The translations under genes were made by a program, and so were the position numbers. The notes under the pieces were generated by a model. The model worked only from the letters and a program-made list of their open reading frames with translations. It was not told where the DNA came from and did not search any database. DNA of 50,840 nt from Pelomyxa schiedti (lineage: Eukaryota; Evosea; Pelobiontida; Pelomyxidae), in assembly GCA_020536535.1 (NCBI GenBank), contig JAHLWZ010000834.1, positions 1 through 50,840 on the forward strand, in the 5' to 3' direction. Below, one piece after another: positions 23,601-34,274 of this stretch; position 1 is the stretch's first letter; each line of letters starts with the position of its first letter.

Positions 23601-24986
23601 GGAAAATGGTTTGTGTTATTATTACAATGTCTAATTATGCCAAACCTGTTTTAGGGAAGAACAAGATGTGGCAGTGAAAATTTTGAAGGTTTTTTCCCAC
23701 CCCTTACTTCTGCTTTCTAAGGAAATCCTTAGAATCAAGAAGGACACAGTATTTTTCCTGAATTTGAAAAGGAAGTCAAAGCCATGGAAATGTTGCGTTG
23801 TCCACAGGTTCTACATTCACTCATGCATCGATACTAAACTTATTTTAGATTGTCCATTTCGTTGGCGCTGTACGAATTCCCGGCAGCCTTGCTATTGTCA
23901 CTGTATGAGCCACTCTCCTTAATCCACTTAAATTTTAATAGGAATTTTCTTGTCTTGGGAGTTTGCGCTCCTGTATGAAGGTTTACAACGATAAAATTGG
24001 GATAAAGACTTATTATTAAAGAAATACAAAATGGCTATGGCATTGAAAATGAAGTGTCTTCTTGATTGTGCAAGAGGTTAGCAGTAAATCCTTGATTATT
24101 TGCTAAAAACTTTAAGGTATGGTATTCCTGCACAAATCCCATGTGCTCCATAGGGATATCAAGACTGACAACCTCCTGGTATCTCCCTTACTCCAGACTT
24201 ATCTAAGAAACGAAGATGTTCTCAATGGACGAAAATCAAGATGTTAACTGCAAGATCACTGGTATAATAAATCTGAGCACAAGTCCCTTAAATAATGCTG
24301 TCAGATTTTGGTTATGCAAGAGAAGTTGTCCGAGATAGAACAACTCAGTGTTATAGCACGGTACTTCAACTTATATTCTTTGGTGGTACAAACCATCACA
24401 AAGGTAGGAACACCTATTTATATGGCGCCGGTAAGTACCACTTCCCATTCCAAATGATTAGTAACCAGAACGTAGGAACTTCTGTTGAATGGCAAATACA
24501 ATGTAGTGCTTTCTTTTTAGATTGTTATTGACCTCTTTCTTTTCTTCTAACTTTTTGAATTAGAAAAGTGCCGATGTCTTCAGGTTGACCATTTCTATTT
24601 CTCTCCTTTTTAATCATTTTTACAGTTTTGGAGTTCTTGGTTATGAACTACTGACTGAAAAAGAGCCGTATGCTCACTTACCAACTATATGGCGTATCTT
24701 CCTCTTGTTTGTGTTCTCAGCCAACGTTTTACAGGGATTATCCAGTTTGTCATTGATGGACATGTAATTACTTCTCTCTGGCAACTTCTTTTAAACTTGA
24801 ATTCAGAGACTATCACTGGATGGTATTCCGGCACCTTTGCAAGAACTTGTTGGAAGATGTTGGGCACAGGATTCGAGATCACGCCCAAGTACATACCCAT
24901 CTTGTGTTTCTTCCCTGACAAAAACTTCAGCTTTTTTGGATGTTTGTACCATACTCGAGAATTTAATTCAAGAAGGAAAAATGTAA
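20607..24986 (+). CDS. LRR receptor protein kinase, single-pass membrane
   Basis: The ATG at 20607 opens a signal peptide (MTPVMMVTVLVAITATATVA). A Cys-containing cap is followed by about ten 24-residue LRRs of the plant-like LxGxIPxxLGN type (for example NLFTGSIPSSIGNMGNLQYL), then a Cys-rich segment and a membrane helix (IGLVSFCIVSIVITSCVLTC, about 22.62-22.69 kb). Next come a basic juxtamembrane stretch, a beta-sandwich-like region (ITITNPAKTAIKVKIVPPQ, then LCTTTIDADAHIF) and a kinase: PIGEGGYG, GVVYRGKW, EEQDVAVKILK, HVLHRDIKTDNLLV, DFGYARE, GTPIYMAP, SADVFSFGVLGYELLTEKEP and PAPLQELVGRCWAQDSRSRPS. HRD and DFG are intact. Each LRR sits in its own phase-2 exon. Exons between 23.1 and 23.7 kb are approximate. 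The stop lies 49 bp from the convergent KxDL gene. Confidence 0.85.
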
Positions 24987-25035
24987 TTTTAATTGTCTTT
25001 TGAAAATAGAAACACAAACAAACGCATTACAACAC

Positions 25036-26497
25036 TCAAGTCTTTTGGGTTTTTATTTGTTGCTGTTGCATAGCCACGCGAATTGCTCTGTCATAGAAGT
25101 TGGATCCATTAACTAGTTTTTAAATAAAAAGGACAAACCTTATCCTTTTGAAGACCACTTCCAGATCCTTTTTCATGTTGTTTACCATCTTTGTGTGTTT
25201 TTCTATTGCTGGTCCCAATTCCGCAAACTTGGCGGCACACTCTTCATTGAATTTGTTGATGGTCTCAGTAGTTTTGTGAGCCTTTGCGATTCTGCCATAA
25301 GGTAATTCTAGTTAAGTCAACTACAAGGAAAAAACGGTACTTACATGTCCTTCTGTGTGTTGATGAGAGGGTCCAGTGGCTCACCAGCAATCATTTTGAC
25401 CACACACGCAGATACTTGTCGTGAGGCTGGGTGGTCCACTTGAATTTGAGAAATTGTTGGTGTGTCTACAGCTGCCTGCTTGGGTTGTTGGGATGTATCA
25501 GGTTGTGGCTCAGGCTTTACTGGAGTTACAGTGGGTTCCTGGTTTGTGGCAATTAAAGATTTAGTTTTGCATAGGAGAAAACACGGGGTATATCAAAGCA
25601 TATTATCTATTAGTTTATGTTTCTGTTCTAGCCATTATAGAATAGACACGGTTTTTGTTAAGTTTGTGTTGTACCACCAACCAGGTGCTTTTCAGCCTGA
25701 TGTGTGTCCTGTTGCACACCACTAACACCAGTGCCAGTCTCAGGGCTCTTATTTGCAGCAGTGCAACTGGCGATTACGTCAGATTTTGCCAGCAACTGCT
25801 CTGCAGGAGGAGCAGCAGTTGCTCTGACGTCAATGTCAATGACAGAAGCCTGCACCCACGTCTCCTGCTGTTCCTCGTTTGTTGTCGCCACTTTCTCTTT
25901 GGGAACTAGTTGGGCCGCCTGCGACGAGGCACTTTCCGGATCCGGAATCGACGATGTGCCTCGAGGCTGGGACATGAGCAGGGTCTGGTCGACGGCCTCG
26001 ACCGCGTCCTCGATGTCGACGGCCTCGAGGGCGGCGTCGATCACCGCCGCGTCGGCCGCCTCGTCCGCAGCCGCGATGGTCTTGGCGGAGATGTGGGGGG
26101 AGCCCGAGGGCACGGGGGGCTCCGCAGTTGCATTCCTGGAATCGGTGGGATCGGCACTAGGCGCGGTCGTTGTCGCAGCAGCTGACGACGACGACGATGA
26201 CGACGTGTCCTCTGTGTTGTTGGGGGACGGCGTTGTTGGGATTGTGGTCTGCGGCGGCGTCTCGGACGTTGCGGCGTCTGTTTCCGGCGGTGGTTGTGAC
26301 GATGTCGAGGGTGCTGACGGCGTTGGTGAGGGTTGTTGGTCTGGGGCAGTTGTTTCGGGCTCGGGGTGCTTTGTTTCCTCAGTGATCTCAGTTGGTGTTT
26401 GTGGAGGGGCAGATTCGGTAGTAGTAGAAGTCGTCGACACCTCCTGGGCGTCGCGGCTTTCGCTTTCGGCTACTTCGTCCGGCGCACCATCAGCCAT
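25036..26497 (-). CDS. KXD1: KxDL-domain protein (BORC subunit-like)
   Basis: Three or four exons. The first (from ATG 26497, MADGAPDEVAESES) encodes about 270 residues of Thr/Ser/Pro/Ala-rich, probably disordered sequence. The C-terminal exons give a helical domain: IAKAHKTTETINKFNEECAA, then NNMKKDLEVVFKRI, which fits the KxDL motif of KXD1 (metazoan BORC/BLOC-1-related complex, lysosome positioning) and yeast Kxd1. The last short exon ends in a Gln run and TGA at 25036. KxDL proteins are usually around 120-220 residues, so the long N-terminal extension is unusual. The gene is divergent from the ARB2-RING gene (71 bp) and convergent with the receptor kinase. Family assignment rests on a short motif and helix pattern. 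Confidence 0.7.
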
Positions 26498-26568
26498 TGA
26501 ACTGGTTTTGTTTTTTCTCGGATCAGTTCCCATCAGGCAGAACACAAAACAAAAAAAAAAACCGAAAA
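26498..26568. promoter_or_regulatory. Bidirectional promoter, KxDL / ARB2-RING
   Basis: The two ATGs are 71 bp apart on opposite strands, the tightest divergent pair in the window. The plus-strand leader just before the ATG is A-rich (A10 then ACCGAAAA). No other element is recognised. Confidence 0.5.
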
Positions 26569-28513
26569 ATGGACGAGATACGACGGCTTGGGTACATGTT
26601 GACGCCTAACTTGGACTTGCGCCAACAAAACGGTGTGTCTAGTGTCTATAAAACCTGCCCCAATGGTGTTATGGGAATAACGTTTCGAATTTGTCGACTG
26701 GGCAACAGGGGGCCAGTACCAGTGGGTCAGTCAACCTGCTTACGAAGAATTGGTATGTGTCCGACAGTTTTGAACTTTTTGAGTGAACCAAGAATTCCAC
26801 AGGGGCGAGCTGTATTGGTACACGTGCAACACTTATTGGAAAGTGAGCACCATATGTCACCTATGAGGATTCCCCTCGATGCAAAACCATATGAGCCAAC
26901 CGCACTTATCTTTGTGGGCAATGGATACCGAAATGCAGAGAGACTCTTGATTCTGGTTGCGAACCCGGAAGATAGGATTGGGTATCTTCATTTTCTTCCA
27001 GTGCATCTGGCTCTAATTGCTTGAACTCGAAGACCTGGCCAGTGGTGCCGTGCTGTGTGTATAAACGATGGATTGAAAAACGGTTCCGTTCTGGAATATG
27101 TCAAAAGAGGAAATGAACTGGGATTTGGTATTTTACTTTTTTGGTAAATCCTTGACTGCTGATTTATTTTGCAAAGCCTCTATTGTGCTCAATACAGTTG
27201 ATCATGTGAGAGGCAGCGCCAACCCCGAGTACAAATTTCTGCACTCCCATCCACTCTCATCATTTACAGAGAGCACATGCAATACGTTTGGGACAACGTC
27301 ATCGATAACTGTAGGGCCTCACAAATTGCAATCGTAGCAAACAAGAAAGGTGGTGATGCTGTTATGAACCTCATCAAGAGATCACGTGAGCATGCTTTTT
27401 TCCTTATTGTTGAACTCAGGGAGTTGTGTTGATGACAGCCGGGATTCTACAACGCTTTTTGTGCCTTGCCCTTGTTGACTGCGAGTTTTCTTTCTATGGT
27501 TATCCACCGGCACTGCGCAAGCAAGTTGTCTCGATATCGAGGAATTGGTTACGCTCACGTGACCCATTGGATGCCCCCATACTGGGAAAATCCAGTACTG
27601 GTACTATTATTGTATTTCTCCACTTGTATCTTCTCAACAGAACAGATATGATTTATTGTGTATCGTCTGGAACCGACAAAAATGACCGTGGCATTGGCTA
27701 TGCCAGAGCTAGTGTAATGGGATACATACAGTCTTCAATAAAAGTACCGAATCAAAAATCCAAAAAAAGGGATTACGGCAACCAACAACTGTAGCCCATT
27801 GAATCCTCAGTGAGAACACACATAGTGGAGCGCAACAACGCAAAATGGCGTGTGTGCACGACTTCCACCACTTTGGAAGGTTTGTGTGAGAGCATCAGGG
27901 GTGTTTTATGTCTTCCCGCCGCCCTAACACCCGGCCACCTGGAGTACTGGTCCGAAGTCCTCAGGGATTGGATTGTACCAAAGGTTATAATTCTTCTGCA
28001 TCCGAGATGCCATTGTAACTCTGTTTAGGTTCTTTCTGAAATTCCTCTGGGAAGTGCAATGCGAATCCGAGACCACCGTCCGTTTGAATCCCCTTCCAAA
28101 CAACCATAATAAAGTAAGTAATTTTCTTGCACAGCTGTTGAGATTCCAGCCACGCCTTTGGTTGCATCCGCACCCCTAAACTCCAGTGCTGCCCTCAGGA
28201 CAGCAGCAGCGACAACAACAACTCCAACACCAATCGCCGCATCAACTCCTCCCCCTTCAACAACTTCAACAGCAACAACACCTTCCGAAAATCCCGAAGA
28301 CAATCTCTGTTGCATATGCATGATTGGCTCCAAGGTAACTAATTAAGTCCTACTACAACAAACAACAAACACTCAACACAGGAAGCAGTGATCATTCCAT
28401 GTGGGCACGTTGCGACGTGCTTGCCGTGTGCCCAGCAGCTGGTGTCATCAAAGCACACCTGCCCAATTTGCCGCTCTGCAATTGTATCTGCTGTGAAACT
28501 CTATAAAGTTTAA
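26569..28513 (+). CDS. ARB2/FAM172A-like domain fused to C-terminal RING finger
   Basis: The N-terminal part matches the Arb2 domain of FAM172A/Arb2 along its length: RRLGYMLTPNLDLRQ, VQHLLESEHHMSPMRIPLDA, ALIFVGNGYRNAERLLILV, GQWCRAVCINDGLKNGSVL, ELGFASIVLN, NPEEHMQYVWDNVI, IAIVANKKGGDAVMNLI, WLRSRDPLDAPI and CVSSGTDKND. The family has an alpha/beta-hydrolase fold; its usual AHSYGG nucleophile elbow is ANKKGG here, so the serine is lost. A Thr/Ala/Pro-rich linker leads to a C3HC4 RING (NLCCICMIGSK, intron at about 28332-28378, CGH, CLPC, CPIC) ending SAVKLYKV. Known Arb2 proteins act in heterochromatin and RNA silencing; a RING suggests ubiquitin ligase activity. The ATG at 26569 is in frame with the first Arb2 block. 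Seven or more exons; joins near 27.0 and 27.4-28.1 kb are approximate. Confidence 0.75.
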
Positions 28514-28640
28514 TAACAAAGCCACATAGCCACATTCCCATTCATCATTAAGAAAGAGGAGATTGAAAACTTCCTCTTTCTTTTTCCTGTCACTGTGCTG
28601 TGGCGCAGTCGAGGGAGCAAATTGTATGGGTGGTGTTTTT
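28265..28640 (+). repeat. Inverted duplicate of 4.9-5.3 kb (copy 2)
   Basis: This covers the RING exons and 3' flank of the ARB2-RING gene and matches copy 1 in reverse orientation about 23 kb away. The intron inside is 47 bp here against 33 bp in copy 1. The RING protein sequence is conserved, and the non-coding flank is also conserved, which points to a young duplication. Confidence 0.8.
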
Positions 28641-30061
28641 GTTTGAGGTTGTTTATGTCTATTGAGGGTAATGGTGATGATGAATCATCAGATAGACTAG
28701 AATGTAGATAGAACCATCCTTGGGATTTGGTTGTTTATCTGTGAAGAGGGCACTTGCTGTCGTTGTCGCTACTGTTGTTTGGGGTGTTTGCGTTGCACAT
28801 GGGGAAGAATGGTGACTCTGTAACTGGGTAATGCCCAGTTACCCAGCATCTGTGAGTGTTGCTGTATTAATCGGCATGGTGCTAGTGGCCTGAACTGAAT
28901 GTTCGACCAATGACCGCAGCTACTGGGCCAGCCAAGCAATTTGATTTGGCGTCAATCTGTTAGCTGCTAGCTGCCCAAGCAAAACACCAGGATTGATCCT
29001 TTGATTCAAGAACAGGTCGATTGTCGCTAGGCCAGGGGTTAGTGACCAAAAACCCAGCTAGGTTTAGCTGGCGTAGCACTGCTGTCAAAGCCATTGCATC
29101 GGGGTTGATTTCCTTTCATTGGAAAGGCCTGATTAATTAACGTTTCCCGAGGGTGGTGGGACGTTGGAGCGGCGAGCCGAGTCGCCCCGGCACGTGATGC
29201 ACCCCTGGGCACGTCACCTCCTCGTCGCCTTACCATCTTGTTTTGTTGTCCTAAGTGGGTATATAAAAAAAAAAAAGCCACGTTTGCACGTCCGTTCCCG
29301 TTCCCTTTTTTTTTTTCTGTTTCTTGTGTCGCGGATCGAATTTTGTCCCGGATCTGTGTCATAAGGGGCGGCACCTCTCACACAGAGATCTTGCCTGGCC
29401 CCTTTGTCGTCTGTACCGCCGTTACCAACACACCGTGCCCCTTTGACCTGACTTTGGAAACCCTCAGTTGCGCCAAAATTTGGGAAATTTCGCCACGTTG
29501 TGTGTCTTTATCCTTCCATTTCTTCAAAACAAATCATAAAAATAAAAAAACCCAGCGGACCAACTCTACCGCAAGCATCTTTGTAGTCATCTTCGTAGTC
29601 GTGCAACGCACGCAAGGTATTACAATTCATTTTACATCGAGACGCTTTGCTTCTACACCTACGTATCGTTTAAGCACTAATTTACCACAAAATCACCTTA
29701 CTTTACCTCCACGCCTAATATTGATTTGCAGAGAGGATGGTCTCTGTAGAAATTCCTCTGAGCAGTATAAATTTCCTTCCTACTATTAATCTTTTTTACC
29801 TTGCACAGTGTATCATATCACATTTATTAACAACTACAACAAAATCTCCAAGGGTGGTTTCATTGCTGCAAAAGGTAAAAGGTAGGTCTCAAAACACACC
29901 CCTTGGTGCCGATTGGCGCCAAGGGAACAAGGGAAAACTCCCCTGTCTTTGTAATTTTCAACGGACCGGAATGCTTTTATTTTCTCTTTCCAAAAGTTTG
30001 TAGTTTTTTGGTGCTGGAAACGAAAGTTGCGGACGAGTTCCCACTTGGGGTAAAGAACATT
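28514..30061. other. Gene-poor interval with hairpins
   Basis: I cannot support a gene in this 1.5 kb. A perfect hairpin TAACTGGG-TAATG-CCCAGTTA lies at 28821-28841. Another (CCCTTGGTGCC / GGCGCCAAGGG, one G-T pair, 4-base loop) lies at 29900-29925. On the minus strand an open stretch near 28920-29040 reads like protein (INPGVLLGQLAANRLTPNQI, stop at 28920) but no start or exon partner was found. On the plus strand a TATATAAAAA stretch at about 29261 precedes an open frame to 29789, and an ATG at 29737 opens 88 codons; neither is recognisable. Relics of genes or a small lineage-specific gene are possible. Confidence 0.4.
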
Positions 30062-30878
30062 TTATGGTAACACTTTATTGGAAAATGTGAAAGGCGGTTC
30101 TGTGGTGTGAAGGGATTTCTTGATGAGGTACCCTGTGAAGTGTTGGTTATCTGGTGTGATGCGATATACATGGAGGTTCAACACTCCAGCAATTGCAGAC
30201 TTCGAGGCCAGGTACTGAAACGTCCAGTTGCTTGTGTGATAAAGTCAAAAAGTCATCTACAAGATACAAAAGAACCTGTGGCCACCCTGTTGATAGTAAT
30301 AAGAAGATAATAATTGCAGCCGAGGTTTCAAAGCGGTCTCACCTGAGTTGAAAATGCCATCTTTTCATCGAGAAGATTGAAGCCAGAAACAGTCCATTCT
30401 TGCCCTAAATGTGACATAACATGTCTTGTACTGAGGGTTTGAGTGACAGGATCTTCTTTAACAAAAATGGAAGATAGAAAGTGCACGTCGGCCCATAATT
30501 CGTCGTAGACCTGATGAGACAGAACAGAGTGAGCAATTAGAGGAGCGGTTATATTTATCTCCTTTACCCCATTCCAAGCAGATAAGGACACTTCATTTCG
30601 CCACATCGATGGAAAGAATAGAGACCAAGATATGGCGGAGGCTTGTCGTTTTGCTTCGTGATACGACGCGGCAAACCAGTGCTTGCTGTGATGTCGCCAA
30701 ATTTTTTCATTTCTCCAAACAACCCTCATGAAACCGTAAGTTGAGATTCGAAGGTAACGTAGGTACGTACCTGTGGAGAAACGTCGAGACCATTGACATT
30801 CTGCAACAATCAACGGGGCTCAAGATCTTCAAGATAATCTCCCACACCTCCGACGTCAACTCTTCGGCAGAGCACATT
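30062..30878 (-). CDS. F-box protein
   Basis: Three exons: 30771-30878, 30343-30724 and 30062-30214, with introns of 46 and 128 bp. The first exon, from ATG 30878 (MCSAEELTSEV), encodes an F-box: LTSEVWEIILKILSPVDCCR, then MSMVSTFLHRVVWRNEKIWR across the first junction. F-boxes bind Skp1 in SCF ubiquitin ligases, and the rest of the protein usually binds the substrate. The remaining roughly 170 residues have several tryptophans (HWFAASYHEAKRQ, NEVSLSAWNGVKEINI, DELWADVHFLSSI, GQEWTVSGFNLLDEKM) and end FTFSNKVLP and TAA. I recognise no WD40, LRR or Kelch repeats. It is divergent from transketolase with 222 bp between starts. Confidence 0.65.
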
Positions 30879-31100
30879 TCTTTCTTCCTTGTTTTTTTTG
30901 GTCGAATGTCTCTTAGATCTTAGACAGGCACGCGCTCGTTCGTGTTTCCAAAATTCAAGCGTGAGAAAAATGTGTCAGGGTTACGACAGCATTTTGACAG
31001 GTGATAATTAAGAGCCGGGCAATGCTGTCAATTTCGTATTTGACAAGTGGCGGACAGTGTTTCGGTTGGAATATCGGCACAAAAAACCAAGAAATCAAGT

Positions 31101-33566
31101 ATGGATTCAACAACCAGAGGATTGGAGGCCAGAGCGTTACAGCTGAGGATCGACAGCATCAGGTGCACATCGAAGGCGAGATCAGGTCACCCGTCATCTT
31201 GTTTGTCTGCGGCAGATCTCGTTTCTACGTTGTTCTTCCACGTAGTCAAGGTGTGGTTTCACCTTGGAGGAAATTCGTTGTCACCAGGCCTCAAACAGAT
31301 CGATCTGAAGAACCCTAATGCTGTGAACAATGACCACTTTGTGTTGTCCAAGGGTCACGCGGCACCCATCCTCTACGCGGTGAGTAATTTGTTTTGATTA
31401 AATCTCGTAACGGTGTGAAGGTATTCAAGCAGTTAGGGGTGATATGCGACAACGAACTTCTCAAATTGCGTAAATTTGGTTCTCGTCTTGTATGCTCTCG
31501 CATTGTGGTTTTTATGTTTGACAAAAAACCACAGGAGGGTCACCCCACTCCAAGGTTTCCTTTTGTTCATGCTGCAACGGGTTCACTGGGCCAAGGGTTG
31601 GGGATTGGCAGTGGAATTGCACTTGGGAAAAAGTTGCTGAAGGCACAGTACCCCACACAGGGTTTTTAACATAACAACGTGTGCAGGTTCCCTCACGTGT
31701 GTATGTACTCATGGGAGATGGAGAGTACGCAGAGGGTTCTGTTTGGGAGGCAGCTGGCATTGCTGCGGCTAGAAACCTTGACAACATAACCTTGATCGTG
31801 GATGCAAATAAATTTGGGCAATCAGGTCCTTCAGTATGCTATTACAAGCCCTGCTACTGTTGACAAGTGCACAGCTTCATCAACATGATCTCACAGCAAT
31901 AGCGGGCAAGTTTTCTGCTTTTGGGTGGCACACAATATGCATCGATGGCCACAACTTCAGAGAAATTCTACGTGCATTTGAAGAAGCACTGCAACAAAAG
32001 GTTGTAAGACAAATTTTGTACCTACGCAAACCCTCATGCCTGGGACAGGGGAAGCCTTCCGTGATCATTGCAAAAACTGTGAAAGGATACCCTTTCAAAG
32101 AGCAGCAACATGGAAAGCCATACCCTGCGAGTGAAGTTGATGTGTTAGTTGAGCAGTTGAAAGAGCAGTAATCACTCAGTTGTGTAATAAATGATGACTC
32201 TTCTTCTACAGGTACATAAGTGCTGAAGCAGTCACACTATCCCCTACATTCCACATGGCTGCTGCACTCCCTGAATCGGTTTCCCTTGATCGAAGCCCCT
32301 CAATTAAGGTCAACTTGGGGACCAGTTCTTTGAAAGACGAGTTCCTTCCCAATAAGGTAAGTCTTGCTATTCCTTTGTCGTTCACTACTTAACCATTTGG
32401 TAAGGTAATATCAACCAGAAAAGCTTTTGGTCTAGCGCTTTCTGCTCTGGCTGCAGCGTCACCTCAAGTGATCGCCTTGGATGCTGATGTAAAAAACTCT
32501 ACCTACGTAGAGATAGTTGAGAAGGTAAGGCAGTTCCAAGTCATTTCTGAATGGCTCACGTGACCGCCAAGGCTCACAGCAACCAAGTTGTTGAATGCTA
32601 TATCGCTGAACAAAATATGGTTTCTATGGCAATTGGTTTGAGCATCGTGGGATTTATACCCTTTGCTGCTACTTTTGGTTGCTTTTTGACAAGAGCGTTT
32701 GATCAAGTGTGTCACACTTTTTTCCCAAATTTTCATAACACAAGCAATTAGATAAGGATGGCTGGTGTAGGATCCAACCCCATAAGAATTGCAGGTTCTC
32801 ATTGTGGTGTATCGATCGGGGAGGATGGACCTTCTCAGGTACGGTACAAAAGTTTGTGTGTTACACCCGATAACAAAATAAGATGGCTCTGGAAGATATA
32901 TCAATGTTCAGATCGATACCAAACAGTGTTGTTGTGTACCCGGCTGACGGTGTTGCGGCGTTCAAGTTGACCGAGTGCATTGCAAATAATCATGATGGTG
33001 TATCCTATATCCGCTTAAGCAGACAAGATTCGTACGTACTTTCTCCGAGATTTATTCTCGGGAATCAACAATCCCGCAGTACAATCATATATTCCACGGA
33101 GGACGAATTTCATATAGGAGGAAGCAAGATTATTCGTTCCTCTGAAGCTGACCAGTGCTGCATCATTGCGTGTGGAATTACACTTTTCGAGGCTCTAAAA
33201 GCAGGTGTGCAAGTGAATTCCCGTGGATAAATGAAGTCTTACAACGCCTCAGCGGAATTACTGAGTTCAACAAACATCAATTGTTGTGTGATTGACGCTT
33301 ATAGTGTGAAGCCCCTCGACGAGGCTACCATACTGGCAACTGCCAGCAGGTGCAAGCGATTGGTCACTGTTGAGGATCACTATGAAGCAGGTGGACTTGG
33401 AGAAGCAATATCCACACTACTAAGCAATAAGTGTGAGACGAAGGTTCAAGTACAAACACTCTGTGTGCGCTCAGTTCCGTCATCCGGCTCTCCAGAAGAA
33501 TTGCGCAGCTGGGCTCGTATAGACAGCCGCAGCATTGCGGCGAGTGTCCTCGCCCTTATTCGATAG
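31101..33566 (+). CDS. TKT: Transketolase
   Basis: Transketolase moves two-carbon units between sugar phosphates in the pentose phosphate pathway using thiamine diphosphate. About 12 exons give a complete enzyme. Blocks in order: RLRIDSIRCTSKARSGHPSS-type N-terminus (residues 12-40), FVLSKGHAAPILYA, PFVHAATGSLGQGLGIGSGI, VLMGDGEYAEGSVWEAAG (cofactor motif), FSAFGWHTICIDGHNF, CYIAEQNMVSMAIGL with the catalytic Glu, SHCGVSIGEDGPSQ, MALEDISMFRSIPNSVVVYP, and the C-terminal domain VIDAYSVKPLD and TVEDHYEAGGLGEAI. It resembles the shorter animal/DHAS-like form more than the 660-residue plant/bacterial form. The first true ATG is 31101 (MDSTTRGLEARA). Introns are short; for example the second coding exon follows at about 31300. 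No targeting peptide is evident, so cytosolic. Confidence 0.92.
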
Positions 33567-33706
33567 GAACTGCCGCCTTCCACGTTCCAAAGAAGATTAT
33601 GGTATTCACCACATTCAATGAAGAAGATTATGGTATGCTAGTGCAAAAAAAAAACTTCATTTTATTTCCTGTGGCTACATTGGCAAAAAGGAAGTGGTTT
33701 TGTTAG

Positions 33707-34115
33707 TTAAGGCTTGATGACCGTGAAAGGAATATCCAGGGATTGGTTGATGTTGGTGGTGATGTCTACTACTGAAAGGCACATGACAAATTTGCCGGCT
33801 TTGGTAAGTTTGAGAGGGCACGTGAATTCGAGTGCCGGTGATGCTGTGGGTGTCTCTATCTTCGCATCAATCTTGGCAGTGTTGGGTGTTCTAAGTGCCA
33901 GCTTTTGTTTGATTGGGTGTAAGTTCATCGAGTTTTCATAACATTGTAGAAAAAACCTGATTGGTTTCAACGTCACGTATGTTGTAATCCAATTCTGAAG
34001 AAAGAATTAGAAAGATAATACCAGATGAGTTACTTACTAGCAACAACACGCCTGCCACTTGGAGTTAAACCCTCACATACGATTTTCATATACCTGGATT
34101 CTCCCTTCCACCCAG
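33707..34115 (-). CDS. Small unknown protein, paralogue of the gene at 34.3-35.6 kb
   Basis: Three exons, read on the minus strand, join into RYMKIVCEGLTPSGRRVVA, KLDYNIRDVETNQ and LALRTPNTAKIDAK, ending INQSLDIPFTVIKP and TAA at 33707. The pattern of alternating hydrophobic residues suggests a beta-sandwich of about 100 residues. It aligns with the C-terminal domain of the next gene in layout: a first strand, a linker, then F-x3-L-K/A-K-x3-G-x-hydrophobic and a closing strand. I do not recognise the family. The 5' end is unresolved: the reading frame is open past 34115 and the first in-frame ATG inside is at 34089. It converges on transketolase with 140 bp between stops. Confidence 0.5.
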
Positions 34116-34274
34116 CTGTTTGGAAAGTTAAAAGAAAGAAACCCTTGGAGGTTGTGTATACAAAGAGAGACTGAAGAAGTGCATGCACTGTCAGAATAGA
34201 AAGATAGCTTGGCTATCACTATCTGGGTTGGCCTCTCGTATTTAAAGTTCCTTTTAGGTAATCAAACTCTCATG

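Noticed and set aside
25704-26609. Long plus-strand open frame of about 300 codons opposite the KxDL gene
   Set aside because: It is the antisense of a low-complexity Thr/Ser/Ala/Glu exon; its own product is Val/Ser/Gly filler with no domain, while the minus strand joins to a KxDL domain.
29737-30003. Small plus-strand gene from ATG 29737
   Set aside because: No domain, no conserved context, and atypical composition; left as possible only.
31047-31100. Upstream extension of transketolase
   Set aside because: The frame is open but its first codon is GTG; the first ATG is 31101, which fits the family N-terminus.
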